From contig CANBCZ010000007.1 in assembly GCA_947367255.1 (NCBI GenBank), positions 1-64,000 of the forward strand: a stretch of 64,000 nt of DNA, read 5' to 3'. Positions within the stretch are counted from its first letter, which is position 1, and the number at the start of each line of letters is the position of its first letter. The translations under genes were made by a program, and so were the position numbers. This document shows, piece after piece, positions 32,807 to 42,151 of this stretch. The DNA comes from an uncultured Alistipes sp. GTDB taxonomy: Bacteria; Bacteroidota; Bacteroidia; Bacteroidales; Rikenellaceae. The notes below the pieces were generated by a model. It did not search any database. It saw only the letters and a list, made by a program, of their open reading frames with translations, and was not told the DNA's origin.

Positions 32807-34117
32807 TTATTTATTACATTCGTTAATAGCGTCCTCATAGACCTTCTTAATCTTTGCAGAGGCGTGGTTCCACTTGAGTGAGGTAACCTCCTCCAGACCC
32901 TTCTCAGCAAACATCTTCGAGAGGGCAGGATAGTTTACAAGACCATAGATTGCATCAGCCATAGCATCAACATCCCAATAGTCTACCTTCACTGCATAGT
33001 CGAGTACCTCGGCAACACCACTCTGCTTAGAGATGATTACCGGTACATTTGAACGCATAGCCTCGAGCGGTGCAATACCGAATGGCTCGGATACTGACGG
33101 CATAACAAAGACATCAGAGAGCTGGAACATCTTATCCACATCTGCTCCGCGGAGGAAGCCTGTGAAGTGGAAGCGGTCGGCAATACCCAGACGAGCCACA
33201 CGACGGATAACATGGTTGAGCATATCGCCCGAACCTGCCATTACAAATCGTACATTAGGGCAACGCTTGAGCACCTTTGCAGCAGCCTCAACGAAGTAGT
33301 CAGGACCCTTCTGGAAGGTAATTCGACCGAGGAATGTTACAATCTTGTCATCTACGCCGCGCTCAGGCCATGGTTCGCCCTTGTCGGTAAAGCGTACGGC
33401 GTTGTGAACAGCCACAACCTTCTCGGCAGGAACGCCGTAGCGGTTGATAACGATATTTCTTGTGAGGTTTGACACAGCAATTACTCGGTCTGCGGCGTGC
33501 ATACCGGCGCGCTCGATAGCGTAGGTCTGTGTGTTGATATTCTCACCCGAGCGGTCAAACTCTGTTGCGTGCATATGAACTACCAGCGGCTTGCCCGATA
33601 CGCGCTTTGCAGCGATACCGGCGAAGTAGGTGAGCCAGTCGTGAGCGTGGATAACATCAAACTGACCCTCGAGGTTCTTTGCCACCTGTGCAGCAACAAT
33701 AGCGTAACGAGCAATCTCCTCGAGCAGGTTGGCACCATACTTACCTGAGAAGGTGTAACGCTGACTCCACACATCCTTGGTCTCCCAACGCTTCTCGCCG
33801 GTCTTTACGAACTCGTCGTGGTAAGTCTCGTAATCCTCAGGCGAGAGGTAAGGGACAAGGTTTGAGTCGATATGGATAAACGACATCTTGCTGATAATGT
33901 CCTCTGAGTCAGAGTCTACATTACCGAAGACTGTCTCCACATCGCTGGCATTGACGATATCTACAAAACGCTCGTCCTCGTCACCACTGGCGTGCGGCAT
34001 AACGAAAGTTACATCTACGCCGTTACGCGCCAGTCCGCGCGTCATTCCGTAGCAAGCAGTTCCCAGACCACCGGCAATATGGGGTGGAAACTCCCATCCA
34101 AACATTAAAACTCTCAT
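32807..34117 (-). CDS. Glycosyltransferase family 4-type, glycogen-synthesis context
   Basis: A 436-aa GT-B enzyme. The N-terminal domain starts MRVLMFGWEFPPHIAGGLGTACYGM, a starch-synthase-like opening with Gly-Gly donor loop. The C-terminal domain has FLGRITFQKGPDYFVEA, RFHFTGFLRGADVDKMFQLSDVFVMPSVSEPFGIAPLEAM with the E-x7-E retaining-GT motif. It probably transfers glucose to a growing alpha-glucan or makes a maltose-type acceptor. It is 11 bp upstream of the GH57 gene and 12 bp downstream of the debranching-enzyme gene, so one transcript is likely. Confidence 0.9.
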   Translation of the reverse strand: MRVLMFGWEFPPHIAGGLGTACYGMTRGLARNGVDVTFVMPHASGDEDERFVDIVNASDVETVFGNVDSDSEDIISKMSFIHIDSNLVPYLSPEDYETYHDEFVKTGEKRWETKDVWSQRYTFSGKYGANLLEEIARYAIVAAQVAKNLEGQFDVIHAHDWLTYFAGIAAKRVSGKPLVVHMHATEFDRSGENINTQTYAIERAGMHAADRVIAVSNLTRNIVINRYGVPAEKVVAVHNAVRFTDKGEPWPERGVDDKIVTFLGRITFQKGPDYFVEAAAKVLKRCPNVRFVMAGSGDMLNHVIRRVARLGIADRFHFTGFLRGADVDKMFQLSDVFVMPSVSEPFGIAPLEAMRSNVPVIISKQSGVAEVLDYAVKVDYWDVDAMADAIYGLVNYPALSKMFAEKGLEEVTSLKWNHASAKIKKVYEDAINECNK

Positions 34118-34129
34118 TGTACCTATTTT

Positions 34130-36118
34130 TTACTTGTTTTTACACTCTTTTTTTGCAGTGCGCTTTGATGCGCGAACTGACTTAGCCTCCTGCTTCTCGA
34201 TAAGCTGCTGAATGTAGAGCAATGCGCCTACGCTCCACGCCTGCGAAACGGCTCCGCGAGGTGCAAATGGAGGATTTGCGTCATAGTACTCGGCAACAGA
34301 GCCGATGCAGTAGGTCTGAATATTGTCGTCATACGACTCGTACATCTCCTTAGCCTTTGCAAGGAACTTCTCGCCCTGAAGAGCAAATGCGCACTCGAAG
34401 TAGAACATCAGTGGCCATACCCATACAGCGCCATTCTTACTTGCAGCCTCCTGCTCATGCGGATTCTGCTTGTAGGTAGCCTCGAAACGTGGATCCTCCG
34501 GAGAGAGTGAACGCAGACCGTGCGGTGTAAGCAGGTGCTGACGAGCAACGAGCAGGATATTTACAATCTGCTCCTCCGAAACCATTGTATATGGCAGACC
34601 GCACGCAATAATCTGGTTGCAACGGATATTCTTGTCCGCGCCGCGCAGATCTACATAGTCGGCAAGATAACCCTCATCAGAGAGGTAGAAGCACTCGATA
34701 AATGACTGCTTAATCTGCTTTGGCAGAGCCTTCCACTCAGCTGCAAACTCCTTGTCGCCACACTTCTTTGCAAGCTCGAGAGCGTAGCATACGGCGTTGT
34801 ACCACAGTGCGTTGATCTCGACAGTATAACCTGCACGAGGGGTCTGCGGTGTGCCGTTCATAATAGAGTTCATCCAAGTCAGAGCATAGCCCTCGCGAGC
34901 TGCCCAGATAAGACCATTGCTGTGCAGAGCAACACAACCACCGAAGAAGCCCTTGCGATATGCTGCAAGGATGCTCTTCATCGCTGCGCCATACTTCTCC
35001 CAAATGCTCTTTGCACCGATATGTGCCTCAAGCTGCTGGAGGGTCCAGAAGAACCACAGCGGAGCATCTGCAGCAACCTCTGCCGAAGCGGTGCCTGCAA
35101 AGTCACCATTGTGCATATCTGCAACCATAGTGTCCAGAACAGCCATACAGTCCTCCTTATAGCCCTGCTCAAGGGTAAGACCCGGCAGTGAGATGAAGGT
35201 TGAACGACCATCTACGCCATACCAAGGGTAGCCGGCAACAACCTCTGTTCTGTCACCCGGACGACGGATGATAAACTGACGAGCAGAGTGGTGCAGACAA
35301 CTGCGGAAGTCGATCTTGTGTGTACGACGAGCAATAGAGGCGTTGAAGTAGTTTACAATATCCTCAGCCGACTCCATCTCATCAACAGATGCCGAGAAGA
35401 TGATGCTCTCGCCCTTCTCGATATCCATCTCGAAATAACCTGTGGTGAGAAGATCCTCATAGCCCTCATAGCCGCGCTCGAGCTCCTTCTGATACTCAAA
35501 GTCGTAGTACCAGTCCGGTGCAGGGATAAACTTCGCGCTATCCTTGCTAATCTGCATGTGGAGCCAAGGGAAACCATCATAGAGGCGGTTCTTGACACCA
35601 TTTACCACCGGATAAGAGCGAACATTGGCATCCATATTAGCCTTCGAGAGTGAGTGCTTGTTGCGGAAGGCGAGGAATGGACGCAGACGCAGAGTAGTCT
35701 TTGAGTGTGCATCAACAAGGGTGTAGCGAATCAGCAGATGGGTGCGCTTGTGAATCCACAGCAGCTCCTTCTTCAGAATCACGCCACCTACACGATAGGT
35801 GATTGTTGGGCACGGAGTGTACTCAAAGTCTGTGATGTACTTGTGACCTCTTGGCTCATAAACACCGCGGAAACGGTGGAGAGCCAGATTAAATGACTGG
35901 TCGTGCTGCACGATAGTCTCGTCAAGCGATGACAGAAGCACATAGGTCTGGTCGGTTGAGTCGATAGGAGCAACAATCAGTCCGTGGTACTTGCGAGTGT
36001 TACAACCAACGATAGTGGTGCTCATATAGCCACCACGACGGTCAGTAGCAAGCATTTCGCGCTGCAGCGAATACTCCAAGTTACCAAGTTCCCGTTTGTC
36101 AAATTTTAATCCCGGCAT
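34130..36118 (-). CDS. Glycogen debranching enzyme (amylo-alpha-1,6-glucosidase)
   Basis: A 662-aa cytoplasmic enzyme hydrolysing alpha-1,6 branches. The N-terminal GDE_N domain (about 1-230: EMLATDRRGGYMSTTIVGCNTRKYHGLIVAP) is followed by a catalytic (alpha/alpha)6 barrel (about 270-640: GYPWYGVDGRSTFISLPGL, APLWFFWTLQQLEAH, YTVEINALWYNAVCYALEL). The Asp/Glu in GVDGRST and TVEINALWYN are likely catalytic. It belongs to the single-active-site bacterial GDE type without a transferase domain. It is separated by 220 bp and two hairpins from the synthase–phosphorylase gene, suggesting a second promoter. Confidence 0.94.
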   Translation of the reverse strand: MPGLKFDKRELGNLEYSLQREMLATDRRGGYMSTTIVGCNTRKYHGLIVAPIDSTDQTYVLLSSLDETIVQHDQSFNLALHRFRGVYEPRGHKYITDFEYTPCPTITYRVGGVILKKELLWIHKRTHLLIRYTLVDAHSKTTLRLRPFLAFRNKHSLSKANMDANVRSYPVVNGVKNRLYDGFPWLHMQISKDSAKFIPAPDWYYDFEYQKELERGYEGYEDLLTTGYFEMDIEKGESIIFSASVDEMESAEDIVNYFNASIARRTHKIDFRSCLHHSARQFIIRRPGDRTEVVAGYPWYGVDGRSTFISLPGLTLEQGYKEDCMAVLDTMVADMHNGDFAGTASAEVAADAPLWFFWTLQQLEAHIGAKSIWEKYGAAMKSILAAYRKGFFGGCVALHSNGLIWAAREGYALTWMNSIMNGTPQTPRAGYTVEINALWYNAVCYALELAKKCGDKEFAAEWKALPKQIKQSFIECFYLSDEGYLADYVDLRGADKNIRCNQIIACGLPYTMVSEEQIVNILLVARQHLLTPHGLRSLSPEDPRFEATYKQNPHEQEAASKNGAVWVWPLMFYFECAFALQGEKFLAKAKEMYESYDDNIQTYCIGSVAEYYDANPPFAPRGAVSQAWSVGALLYIQQLIEKQEAKSVRASKRTAKKECKNK

Positions 36119-36152
36119 AATATTATTTTGTAAGATTTTACAAGATGTAGTG

Positions 36153-36160
36153 TAAAGGTA
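36153..36160 (-). promoter_or_regulatory. Weak −7 element upstream of the debranching enzyme gene
   Basis: On the minus strand TACCTTTA differs from TAnnTTTG in one base. It lies 35 bp before the debranching-enzyme start and downstream of the hairpin at 36214-36241, as expected for an internal promoter. Confidence 0.35.
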
Positions 36161-36213
36161 GCAAATTTTTATTAAAAAATTGCCTTTTTTCGGAAATTTT
36201 TATCAAAGAAAGC

Positions 36214-36241
36214 GGTTTGAATGACAAATCGCATTCAAACC
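36214..36241 (-). terminator. Intra-cluster hairpin, possible terminator
   Basis: Ten-bp stem GGTTTGAATG / CATTCAAACC, followed on the minus strand by GCTTTCTTT. Another imperfect hairpin with GTTGGCACT/AGTGCCAAC arms (36301-36331) starts right after the stop of the synthase–phosphorylase gene. Together they could reduce read-through into the downstream genes. Confidence 0.6.
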
Positions 36242-36338
36242 ACCCTTTTTTGTTATAGTTCAGTCCTATCGGAATACCGATCAGCAACCTTAAAGGGATT
36301 GTTGGCACTCATTGTTACAACAAGTGCCAACTAACTCC

Positions 36339-39300
36339 TTATGCCCACTTAACAAGGGCAAAGTCCATACGGTGAGCAAGCTTCTCGTTCTTAGGGAAGA
36401 TACGGATTGCAATATCGAAGATACCGGTCTTCTTAGGAGTATACTCGAGAGAGTAGGTAACCTTATTGCCCTCAACCTTTGTCTGAGCAAAGGCGAGAGA
36501 GTAGTCTACATTTGCAGCCTGATTTCCGACCATAGGCTTAGCAACTACCAACTCTACACCGATATCCTCAGGCTTGAGGTTTGCAATATCAAGAGCAACC
36601 TCGAAGTTGTAAGACTCGCCAACAAAGAGAGCCTCCTTCTCAACGCGTACACGCTCTACGCCAAGCACCTGAACATTGTCCCAAGCTGCAGATACCTTAC
36701 GCTTCCAAGCAGCAAGCTCACGAGCAAGGATATAGTTGTTCTCAACCATCGACTGGTGACGCTCTGCAAGTTGGTTGTAGAAGCGCTCCTCGTAGTCGGT
36801 GAGCATACGGTTTGTTGTGAAGTTAGATGCGATGTCGGCAACGCAGCTCTTAACAGCCTTGCACCACTTTGCAGGGACACCCTTCTCATCGCGCTCATAA
36901 TACATAGGTGCAATCTGCTCCTCGATAGTTGTGTAGATCATCTCGGCATCGAGGTCATCCTGGTTGCGCTGGTCTGTAAAGGTGCGCTCCATAGGAAGCA
37001 TCCAGCCGGCACCCTCCTTGTAGCCCTCAACCCACCATCCGTCGAGTACTGAGAACTGCATAACACCGTTCATAACACACTTCTCGCCCGAAGTACCTGA
37101 AGCCTCGAGTGGACGGGTAGGGGTATTGAGCCATACATCAACACCCTGAACCATACGGCGAGCAAGCTCCATATCGTAGTTCTGCAGGAAGATGATCTTA
37201 CCTACGAACTCAGGCATAAGAGATACCTCTACAATGCGCTTGATCAGATCCTGACCCGGCTTATCGTTCGGGTGAGCCTTACCTGCAAAGATGAACTGTA
37301 CAGGGTGCTCAGGGTTGTTTACGATCTTCGACAGACGCTCGAGGTTTGTGAAGAGCAGGTATGCACGCTTGTATGTTGCGAAACGACGAGCAAAACCGAT
37401 TGTCAGCACCTCAGGCTTGATGCGCTCAGATACCTGAATAAGCTGGCGTGGTGAGTCGAAACGAACCTGTGAAGGGTCGGTATAGCGACGCTTGATGGTC
37501 TTGATAAGGCGCTTCTTGAGGAACATACGCTCGTTCCACAGCTCCTCATCAGCGATATTGTTCATCTTCTGCCAAGCAGGGATGTTGTACTGGTGACCCT
37601 CGAAGCCCTCTGGGAAGTACTTAGCATAGAGGCGACGCATATTTGATGCGGTCCAAGTCGGATAGTGAACACCATTTGTTACATAGCCGATATGGAGCTC
37701 GTTCTTGAAGTAGCCCGGCCACATATTGCCAAGAATATCCTTAGATACCTCGCCGTGGAGCCAAGATACACCGTTTACCTCCTGTGAGAGGTTACAAGCC
37801 AGAACTGACATCGAGAACTTCTCGTTAATATCGTTCGGATTAACCTTACCGAGGTTGATGAACTGATCCCAAGTAATGCCGAGTACATCCGGATAGTGTG
37901 ACATATACTGACGAATCATCGACTCAGGGAATGCGTCGTGACCTGCAGGTACCGGAGTATGTGTAGTAAAGAGCGAAGAGCTGCGAACTACCTCGAGAGC
38001 CTCAGAGAATGAGAGCTTCTGACGACCGATGAAGTTGCGGATACGCTCCAGACCGATAAATGCTGCGTGACCCTCGTTGCAGTGGTAAACATCCTGCTTG
38101 ATGCCCATCTTGTTGAGGGCGCGGATACCACCTACGCCGAGCAGCAGCTCCTGCTTGAGACGGTTCTCCCAGTCACCACCATAGAGGTAGTGAGTTACCT
38201 GACGATCCTCCTCGAGGTTTGCCTCATAGTCTGTATCGAGCAGGTAGAGAGCGGTACGACCTACCATACAACGCCATACGCGAGCGTAGAGTGTACGACC
38301 AGGGAATGCAACCTGAACAGTTACCCAGCTGCCGTCCTCGTCACGTACAGGCGAGATAGGGAGCTTGAAGAAGTTCTGTGGCTCATATACAGCCTCCTGA
38401 GCACCCTGGCTTGAGAGACGCTGTGTGAAGTAACCGTAGCGGTAGAGAAGACCTACAGCAACCATAGGTACATTCTTGTCTGATGCCTCCTTGAGGTAGT
38501 CACCTGCAAGGATACCCAGACCACCTGAGTAGATCTTCAGGGTGTGGTGCAGACCGTACTCCATAGAGAAGTATGCAATCTTTGGAGTTTCAGCCTTCGG
38601 AGCCTCGTTCATATACTCCTGGAACTGAGAGTATACCTCGCCGAGCTTTGTGAGGAACTCCTTATCCTGCTCCAGCTCTGCAAGACGCTCAAGCGGCAGC
38701 TTGTCGAGCAGGTCGATAGGGTTGCGGTTTACCTCTACCCACAGATCCTTGTCGATATACTCGAAAAGGTCGCGTGCGCCGAGGGTCCAGCTCCACCAAA
38801 GGTTACGAGAGAGCTCCTCCAGTGGACGAAGTACTGCAGGGAGTGTCTTCTCAACCATTACACGCTGCCAAGATGGACGCTCTGCGAAGAGCTGCTGGCG
38901 AACGAAGTTGATCTGCTCTGTGCGTGAACCACCATCGCCGAGTACAGCGCGGTTTGAACGAGCTACACAGCTCTCGATAGCTACCTGATAAGCCTTCTGA
39001 TAGTGCTTGAAGAGGTTCTTCCACAGCGCGAGCTTAGATACCTCGTAAGCCGATGCGCGGAGCTCTGCAACCTCCTCCTCGAGGCGAGATGCGAACTGCT
39101 GAATTGTCAGCGCGATCTCTGCTGCAGCCTGTGAGCTGTTTGTATCGTTACGCTCGATAACGGTGATGCCGTCGTGGTTCTCAAGACCTGCAGCCCAAAC
39201 ACCGAAACCTGCAAGAGTTGTTGTAATTGTAGGAACCGAGAAGGCGATAGACTCCAGCGGAGTGTAGCCCCATGGCTCGTAGTAAGATGCGAATACGGTA

Positions 39301-40586
39301 AGATCCATACCTACGAGCAGCTCGTAGTAGTTCTTGTTGAAGATACCGTCGTTCTGGTTGAGGTATGTAGGAACGAAGATAACCTTAACCTTTGAAGATG
39401 CAGCATCCAGACCATTCTCAGCAATAGCCTTTGCCACCTGATCCCACGCCAGATTGTCGAGGTAGTGGGTAGAGTGACGATACTGTGTTGCATCGATAGC
39501 CTTTGAGCTATCCTTGAGGTGAGCCTGAAGGTCGGTGCGTGCACCGTGGTTTGCTGCAGGAACGGTAACATAAGCCAGAATATCGCGCTCTACATTTGAC
39601 TGTGACAGGCGCTTGAGTGACTCGAAGAATACATCCAGACCCTTGTTGTGGAACTCGTAGCGACCGGATGTACCGATAATCAGCGGCTCGGTCTCGAACT
39701 TGCAACCCAAACAAGCCTCAGCAACAGCGATCATTGCCTTACGAGCCTCTGCACGCTTTGCGTTGTACTCCTCACCGGTCCAAACGAAGTCGTTCTCGAA
39801 ACCGTTAGGGGTTACAATATCAACCTCCTTCTCGAGCAGATACTTACACTCGCGAGCGGTAATGTCGCTAACTGTAAGGAAAGCATCGTGGTACTGTGCA
39901 CCCATCTTCTCGATAGAGTGCTTAGCAGTTACATTGAACTGACGAGCGAGGTCGTCGGCGTTGAACTTAGAGAGGCTGCCGTAGAGTGGCAGGTTGTTGC
40001 CGGCGATGCAACGACCCATAACAGTTGCGTGGGTAGTCATCACGGTTGCAACATATGGAGAGTTCTGACGCAGGTAGAGACCACCTGAGCAGCTCATCCA
40101 CTCGTGGAAGTGAGCTACAACCTTGTCGGTTGCTGCTGCGATATTCTCAACATAAGATGCGATAACCTGACCGGCAATGTGACCGAAGAGTACAGGCTCA
40201 ACATAGTCCCACTGACCTGAGAGAGAGTCTACATGGTAGTTTTCCCACAGACCCTTGAGAATATCGTCCTTCTGAGAGAAGTGAGTTGTAAAGTCGATGA
40301 GAATAGCGATTGGAGAGCCGACGATCTTCCAACGACCGATACGAACGCGGATACCTGCGTTGTAGAGCTGCTGGCGCCAAGCACGGAAGAGGGTTGTATC
40401 CTCCTCGAACTCGCTGTTACCATTGTCCTGAGAGAAGTCAGGACCAATGACGATATACTTATCGCCCAAAAGTTTTGTTGCTGTCAGTGCCTTGGTAGCA
40501 ACTACGGTGTGGATACCGCCTACCTTGTTGCACACTTCCCAACTAACCTCAAAGAGGGTGTCGGGAGTAAGTTTCTTTTCACTCAT
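36339..40586 (-). CDS. Glycogen synthase–glucan phosphorylase fusion
   Basis: A 1415-aa protein joining two opposed activities. Residues about 1-560 are a GT3-like (yeast/animal-type) glycogen synthase: LFEVSWEVCNKVGGIHTVV, HFHEWMSCSGGLYLR, VTPNGFENDF, YEPWGYTPLESIAF. Residues about 580-1290 are an alpha-glucan phosphorylase: NLWWSWTLGARDLFEYID, YFSMEYGLHHTLKIYSGGLGILAGDYLKEASD, and the PLP-binding Lys in EASGTSGEKCVMNG. A C-terminal domain of about 120 residues is beta-rich. Related fused proteins are known in Bacteroidetes. The start at 40586 (MSEKKLTPDTLFEVSWE) is chosen because an upstream alternative would contain the −7 box. Confidence 0.93.
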   Translation of the reverse strand: MSEKKLTPDTLFEVSWEVCNKVGGIHTVVATKALTATKLLGDKYIVIGPDFSQDNGNSEFEEDTTLFRAWRQQLYNAGIRVRIGRWKIVGSPIAILIDFTTHFSQKDDILKGLWENYHVDSLSGQWDYVEPVLFGHIAGQVIASYVENIAAATDKVVAHFHEWMSCSGGLYLRQNSPYVATVMTTHATVMGRCIAGNNLPLYGSLSKFNADDLARQFNVTAKHSIEKMGAQYHDAFLTVSDITARECKYLLEKEVDIVTPNGFENDFVWTGEEYNAKRAEARKAMIAVAEACLGCKFETEPLIIGTSGRYEFHNKGLDVFFESLKRLSQSNVERDILAYVTVPAANHGARTDLQAHLKDSSKAIDATQYRHSTHYLDNLAWDQVAKAIAENGLDAASSKVKVIFVPTYLNQNDGIFNKNYYELLVGMDLTVFASYYEPWGYTPLESIAFSVPTITTTLAGFGVWAAGLENHDGITVIERNDTNSSQAAAEIALTIQQFASRLEEEVAELRASAYEVSKLALWKNLFKHYQKAYQVAIESCVARSNRAVLGDGGSRTEQINFVRQQLFAERPSWQRVMVEKTLPAVLRPLEELSRNLWWSWTLGARDLFEYIDKDLWVEVNRNPIDLLDKLPLERLAELEQDKEFLTKLGEVYSQFQEYMNEAPKAETPKIAYFSMEYGLHHTLKIYSGGLGILAGDYLKEASDKNVPMVAVGLLYRYGYFTQRLSSQGAQEAVYEPQNFFKLPISPVRDEDGSWVTVQVAFPGRTLYARVWRCMVGRTALYLLDTDYEANLEEDRQVTHYLYGGDWENRLKQELLLGVGGIRALNKMGIKQDVYHCNEGHAAFIGLERIRNFIGRQKLSFSEALEVVRSSSLFTTHTPVPAGHDAFPESMIRQYMSHYPDVLGITWDQFINLGKVNPNDINEKFSMSVLACNLSQEVNGVSWLHGEVSKDILGNMWPGYFKNELHIGYVTNGVHYPTWTASNMRRLYAKYFPEGFEGHQYNIPAWQKMNNIADEELWNERMFLKKRLIKTIKRRYTDPSQVRFDSPRQLIQVSERIKPEVLTIGFARRFATYKRAYLLFTNLERLSKIVNNPEHPVQFIFAGKAHPNDKPGQDLIKRIVEVSLMPEFVGKIIFLQNYDMELARRMVQGVDVWLNTPTRPLEASGTSGEKCVMNGVMQFSVLDGWWVEGYKEGAGWMLPMERTFTDQRNQDDLDAEMIYTTIEEQIAPMYYERDEKGVPAKWCKAVKSCVADIASNFTTNRMLTDYEERFYNQLAERHQSMVENNYILARELAAWKRKVSAAWDNVQVLGVERVRVEKEALFVGESYNFEVALDIANLKPEDIGVELVVAKPMVGNQAANVDYSLAFAQTKVEGNKVTYSLEYTPKKTGIFDIAIRIFPKNEKLAHRMDFALVKWA

Positions 40587-40628
40587 AATTATCTGATATT
40601 TTGACTTTTCTGCAAAAAATTTCCGCCG

Positions 40629-40636
40629 CAAAGATA
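40629..40636 (-). promoter_or_regulatory. −7 element of the glycogen cluster
   Basis: TATCTTTG on the minus strand, 43 bp before the synthase–phosphorylase start. No clear −33 TTTG is seen at 19-21 bp, so an activator may be needed; that is inference. Confidence 0.6.
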
Positions 40637-40694
40637 GTACTTTACATTTAATTTTGAAATTTTTTTAATAATTTTTACCTATTTATATATACTT

Positions 40695-41804
40695 TTAGCA
40701 GAACAATTCGCCGATAATGGTGTCAGAGATTAAAAAATGCTCTGCCGGTATAGCGTAATTGTCGCCATTTTTTCTCAGCCATCCGCGCTCCAAGAACGGT
40801 TTGCAGCCCAGATCTATTCGTTCTGCGTGGGTTGTGCCCCACTCCTTTGCAATCTTCTGAATATCAAAGCCTTCTGCTCGGCGTAGACTGACCATTATGT
40901 ATTCGTTCAGTCGCTCGATTTTGGTAAGCTCTTCCGAGCCGTACTCGATGCTGACAGCATACTCCTCTACCCGCTGCTCGCACCAACGACGCGTTGTGCC
41001 ATTGAAGGAGTGCGCACCTGTGCCTATGCCGAGGTATTGGTCGCCTGTCCAGTAAGACGAATTATGACGAGAGCGATAGCCCGGTTTGGCAAAGTTGCTC
41101 ACCTCATAGTGCTCATATCCTGCCGCAGTAAGTGCCTGACGCACAGCTATAAACTCCTCTTCGCTGCGTTGCTCTGAGACCTGTTTGAGCTCACCCTTTG
41201 CAAGAGCACGACCAAAGTGCGTTGTCGGCTCGATTGTAAGGTGATATGCAGATATGTGCTCTACACCAAGGGACAAAATGCCCTGCAATGTTCGCTCCAA
41301 ACTCTCGCCACCGAACCCATCGACGCCAAAGATCAGATCGACAGAGATGTTGTGAAAGCCACCCGCACGCAGCCTCTTCACAGCCTCTACCGCCTGCTCT
41401 GCGTTGTGACGACGACCCATAAACTTCAAACAGTTGTCGTCAAGCGACTGAATACCCATCGATATTCGGTTTACGGATGTTGCTGAAAGCTCTGCAACAT
41501 AGTGCTCCGTAATGTCGTCGGGATTGACCTCAACAGTTATCTCCTCAACCGCAGAGCAGTCGAACAACTCTCTTGCCCTGTCGATAAATCGCTCTATCTC
41601 CGAGGGTTGCAGCAGTGAGGGGGTGCCACCGCCAAAGTAGATGGTCTTAATCTTGTTGTCTGTCAGGAAGTTATGCTGCTCCTCCAGCTCCTTGTGCATC
41701 TGCTCGGCCACCTGAGGAATAAGTTGCACTTTTACGCTACGCAAAAAGTCGCAATATCCGCACAGTCGTTTGCAAAAAGGTATGTGAAAATATAGAGCAG
41801 CCAT
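40695..41804 (-). CDS. hemW: HemW-like radical SAM protein
   Basis: A 369-aa radical SAM protein of the HemW/HemN-like group. The [4Fe-4S] motif CKRLCGYC (CxxxCxxC) is at residues about 11-18, followed by YFGGGTPSLL, EVNPDDIT, NRISMGIQSLDDNCLKFMGRRH and the C-terminal HemN-type domain (EYIMVSLRRAEGFDIQKI). Many proteins annotated as coproporphyrinogen oxidase are really heme chaperones; the single Cys-motif form and 369-aa length fit HemW. The start at 41804 (MAALYFHIPFC) begins exactly at the conserved barrel strand. Confidence 0.9.
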   Translation of the reverse strand: MAALYFHIPFCKRLCGYCDFLRSVKVQLIPQVAEQMHKELEEQHNFLTDNKIKTIYFGGGTPSLLQPSEIERFIDRARELFDCSAVEEITVEVNPDDITEHYVAELSATSVNRISMGIQSLDDNCLKFMGRRHNAEQAVEAVKRLRAGGFHNISVDLIFGVDGFGGESLERTLQGILSLGVEHISAYHLTIEPTTHFGRALAKGELKQVSEQRSEEEFIAVRQALTAAGYEHYEVSNFAKPGYRSRHNSSYWTGDQYLGIGTGAHSFNGTTRRWCEQRVEEYAVSIEYGSEELTKIERLNEYIMVSLRRAEGFDIQKIAKEWGTTHAERIDLGCKPFLERGWLRKNGDNYAIPAEHFLISDTIIGELFC

Positions 41805-41820
41805 TCGAAACACTTTTCTA

Positions 41821-41828
41821 CAAAAGTA
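41821..41828 (-). promoter_or_regulatory. Candidate −7 element of hemW
   Basis: TACTTTTG on the minus strand fits TAnnTTTG, 17 bp before the hemW ATG. No −33 element is evident. Confidence 0.45.
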
Positions 41829-42015
41829 ACAATTTTTGGTATCTCTGCAAAGGTGGTACTCCTTTTTCGTTGTGAATAGTGAATTTTATGGTGTGATTGG
41901 TTAGAAATTGGCACTAAAAGCGGCCGTTATACCCCAAAAGTGGTCGAAAATATATAATTTCACTTATTAAGTACAATTTTCTTTGTTATTTTTTTCACAA
42001 TTCAAAAATTAGCAA

Positions 42016-42151
42016 TATCTTTGCATCGGGAAAAAAGGGACTTATCTCAAGGGGCTTATCTCGGAAGAGATAGAGATTGATTAGAGGGGGTCGTTTTTCC
42101 TTGACACACAAACAGGAAATAAAGAGGTTAAATCACTAAATATCAAAAACT
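42016..42151 (+). promoter_or_regulatory. pckA −7 element and 5' leader
   Basis: TATCTTTG at 42016-42023 starts a leader of about 120 nt before the pckA ATG. The leader has two similar CTTATCTC motifs (around 42043 and 42057), the second forming a small hairpin with GAGATA (TATCTC-GGAA-GAGATA). The stretch 41829-42015 has no gene. A long leader is uncommon in this window, where most are under 60 nt. Confidence 0.6.

Noticed and set aside
36312..37052. A 246-aa plus-strand ORF
   Set aside because: Antisense to the phosphorylase domain of the fused glycogen gene; long open antisense frames are expected opposite strongly biased codons.
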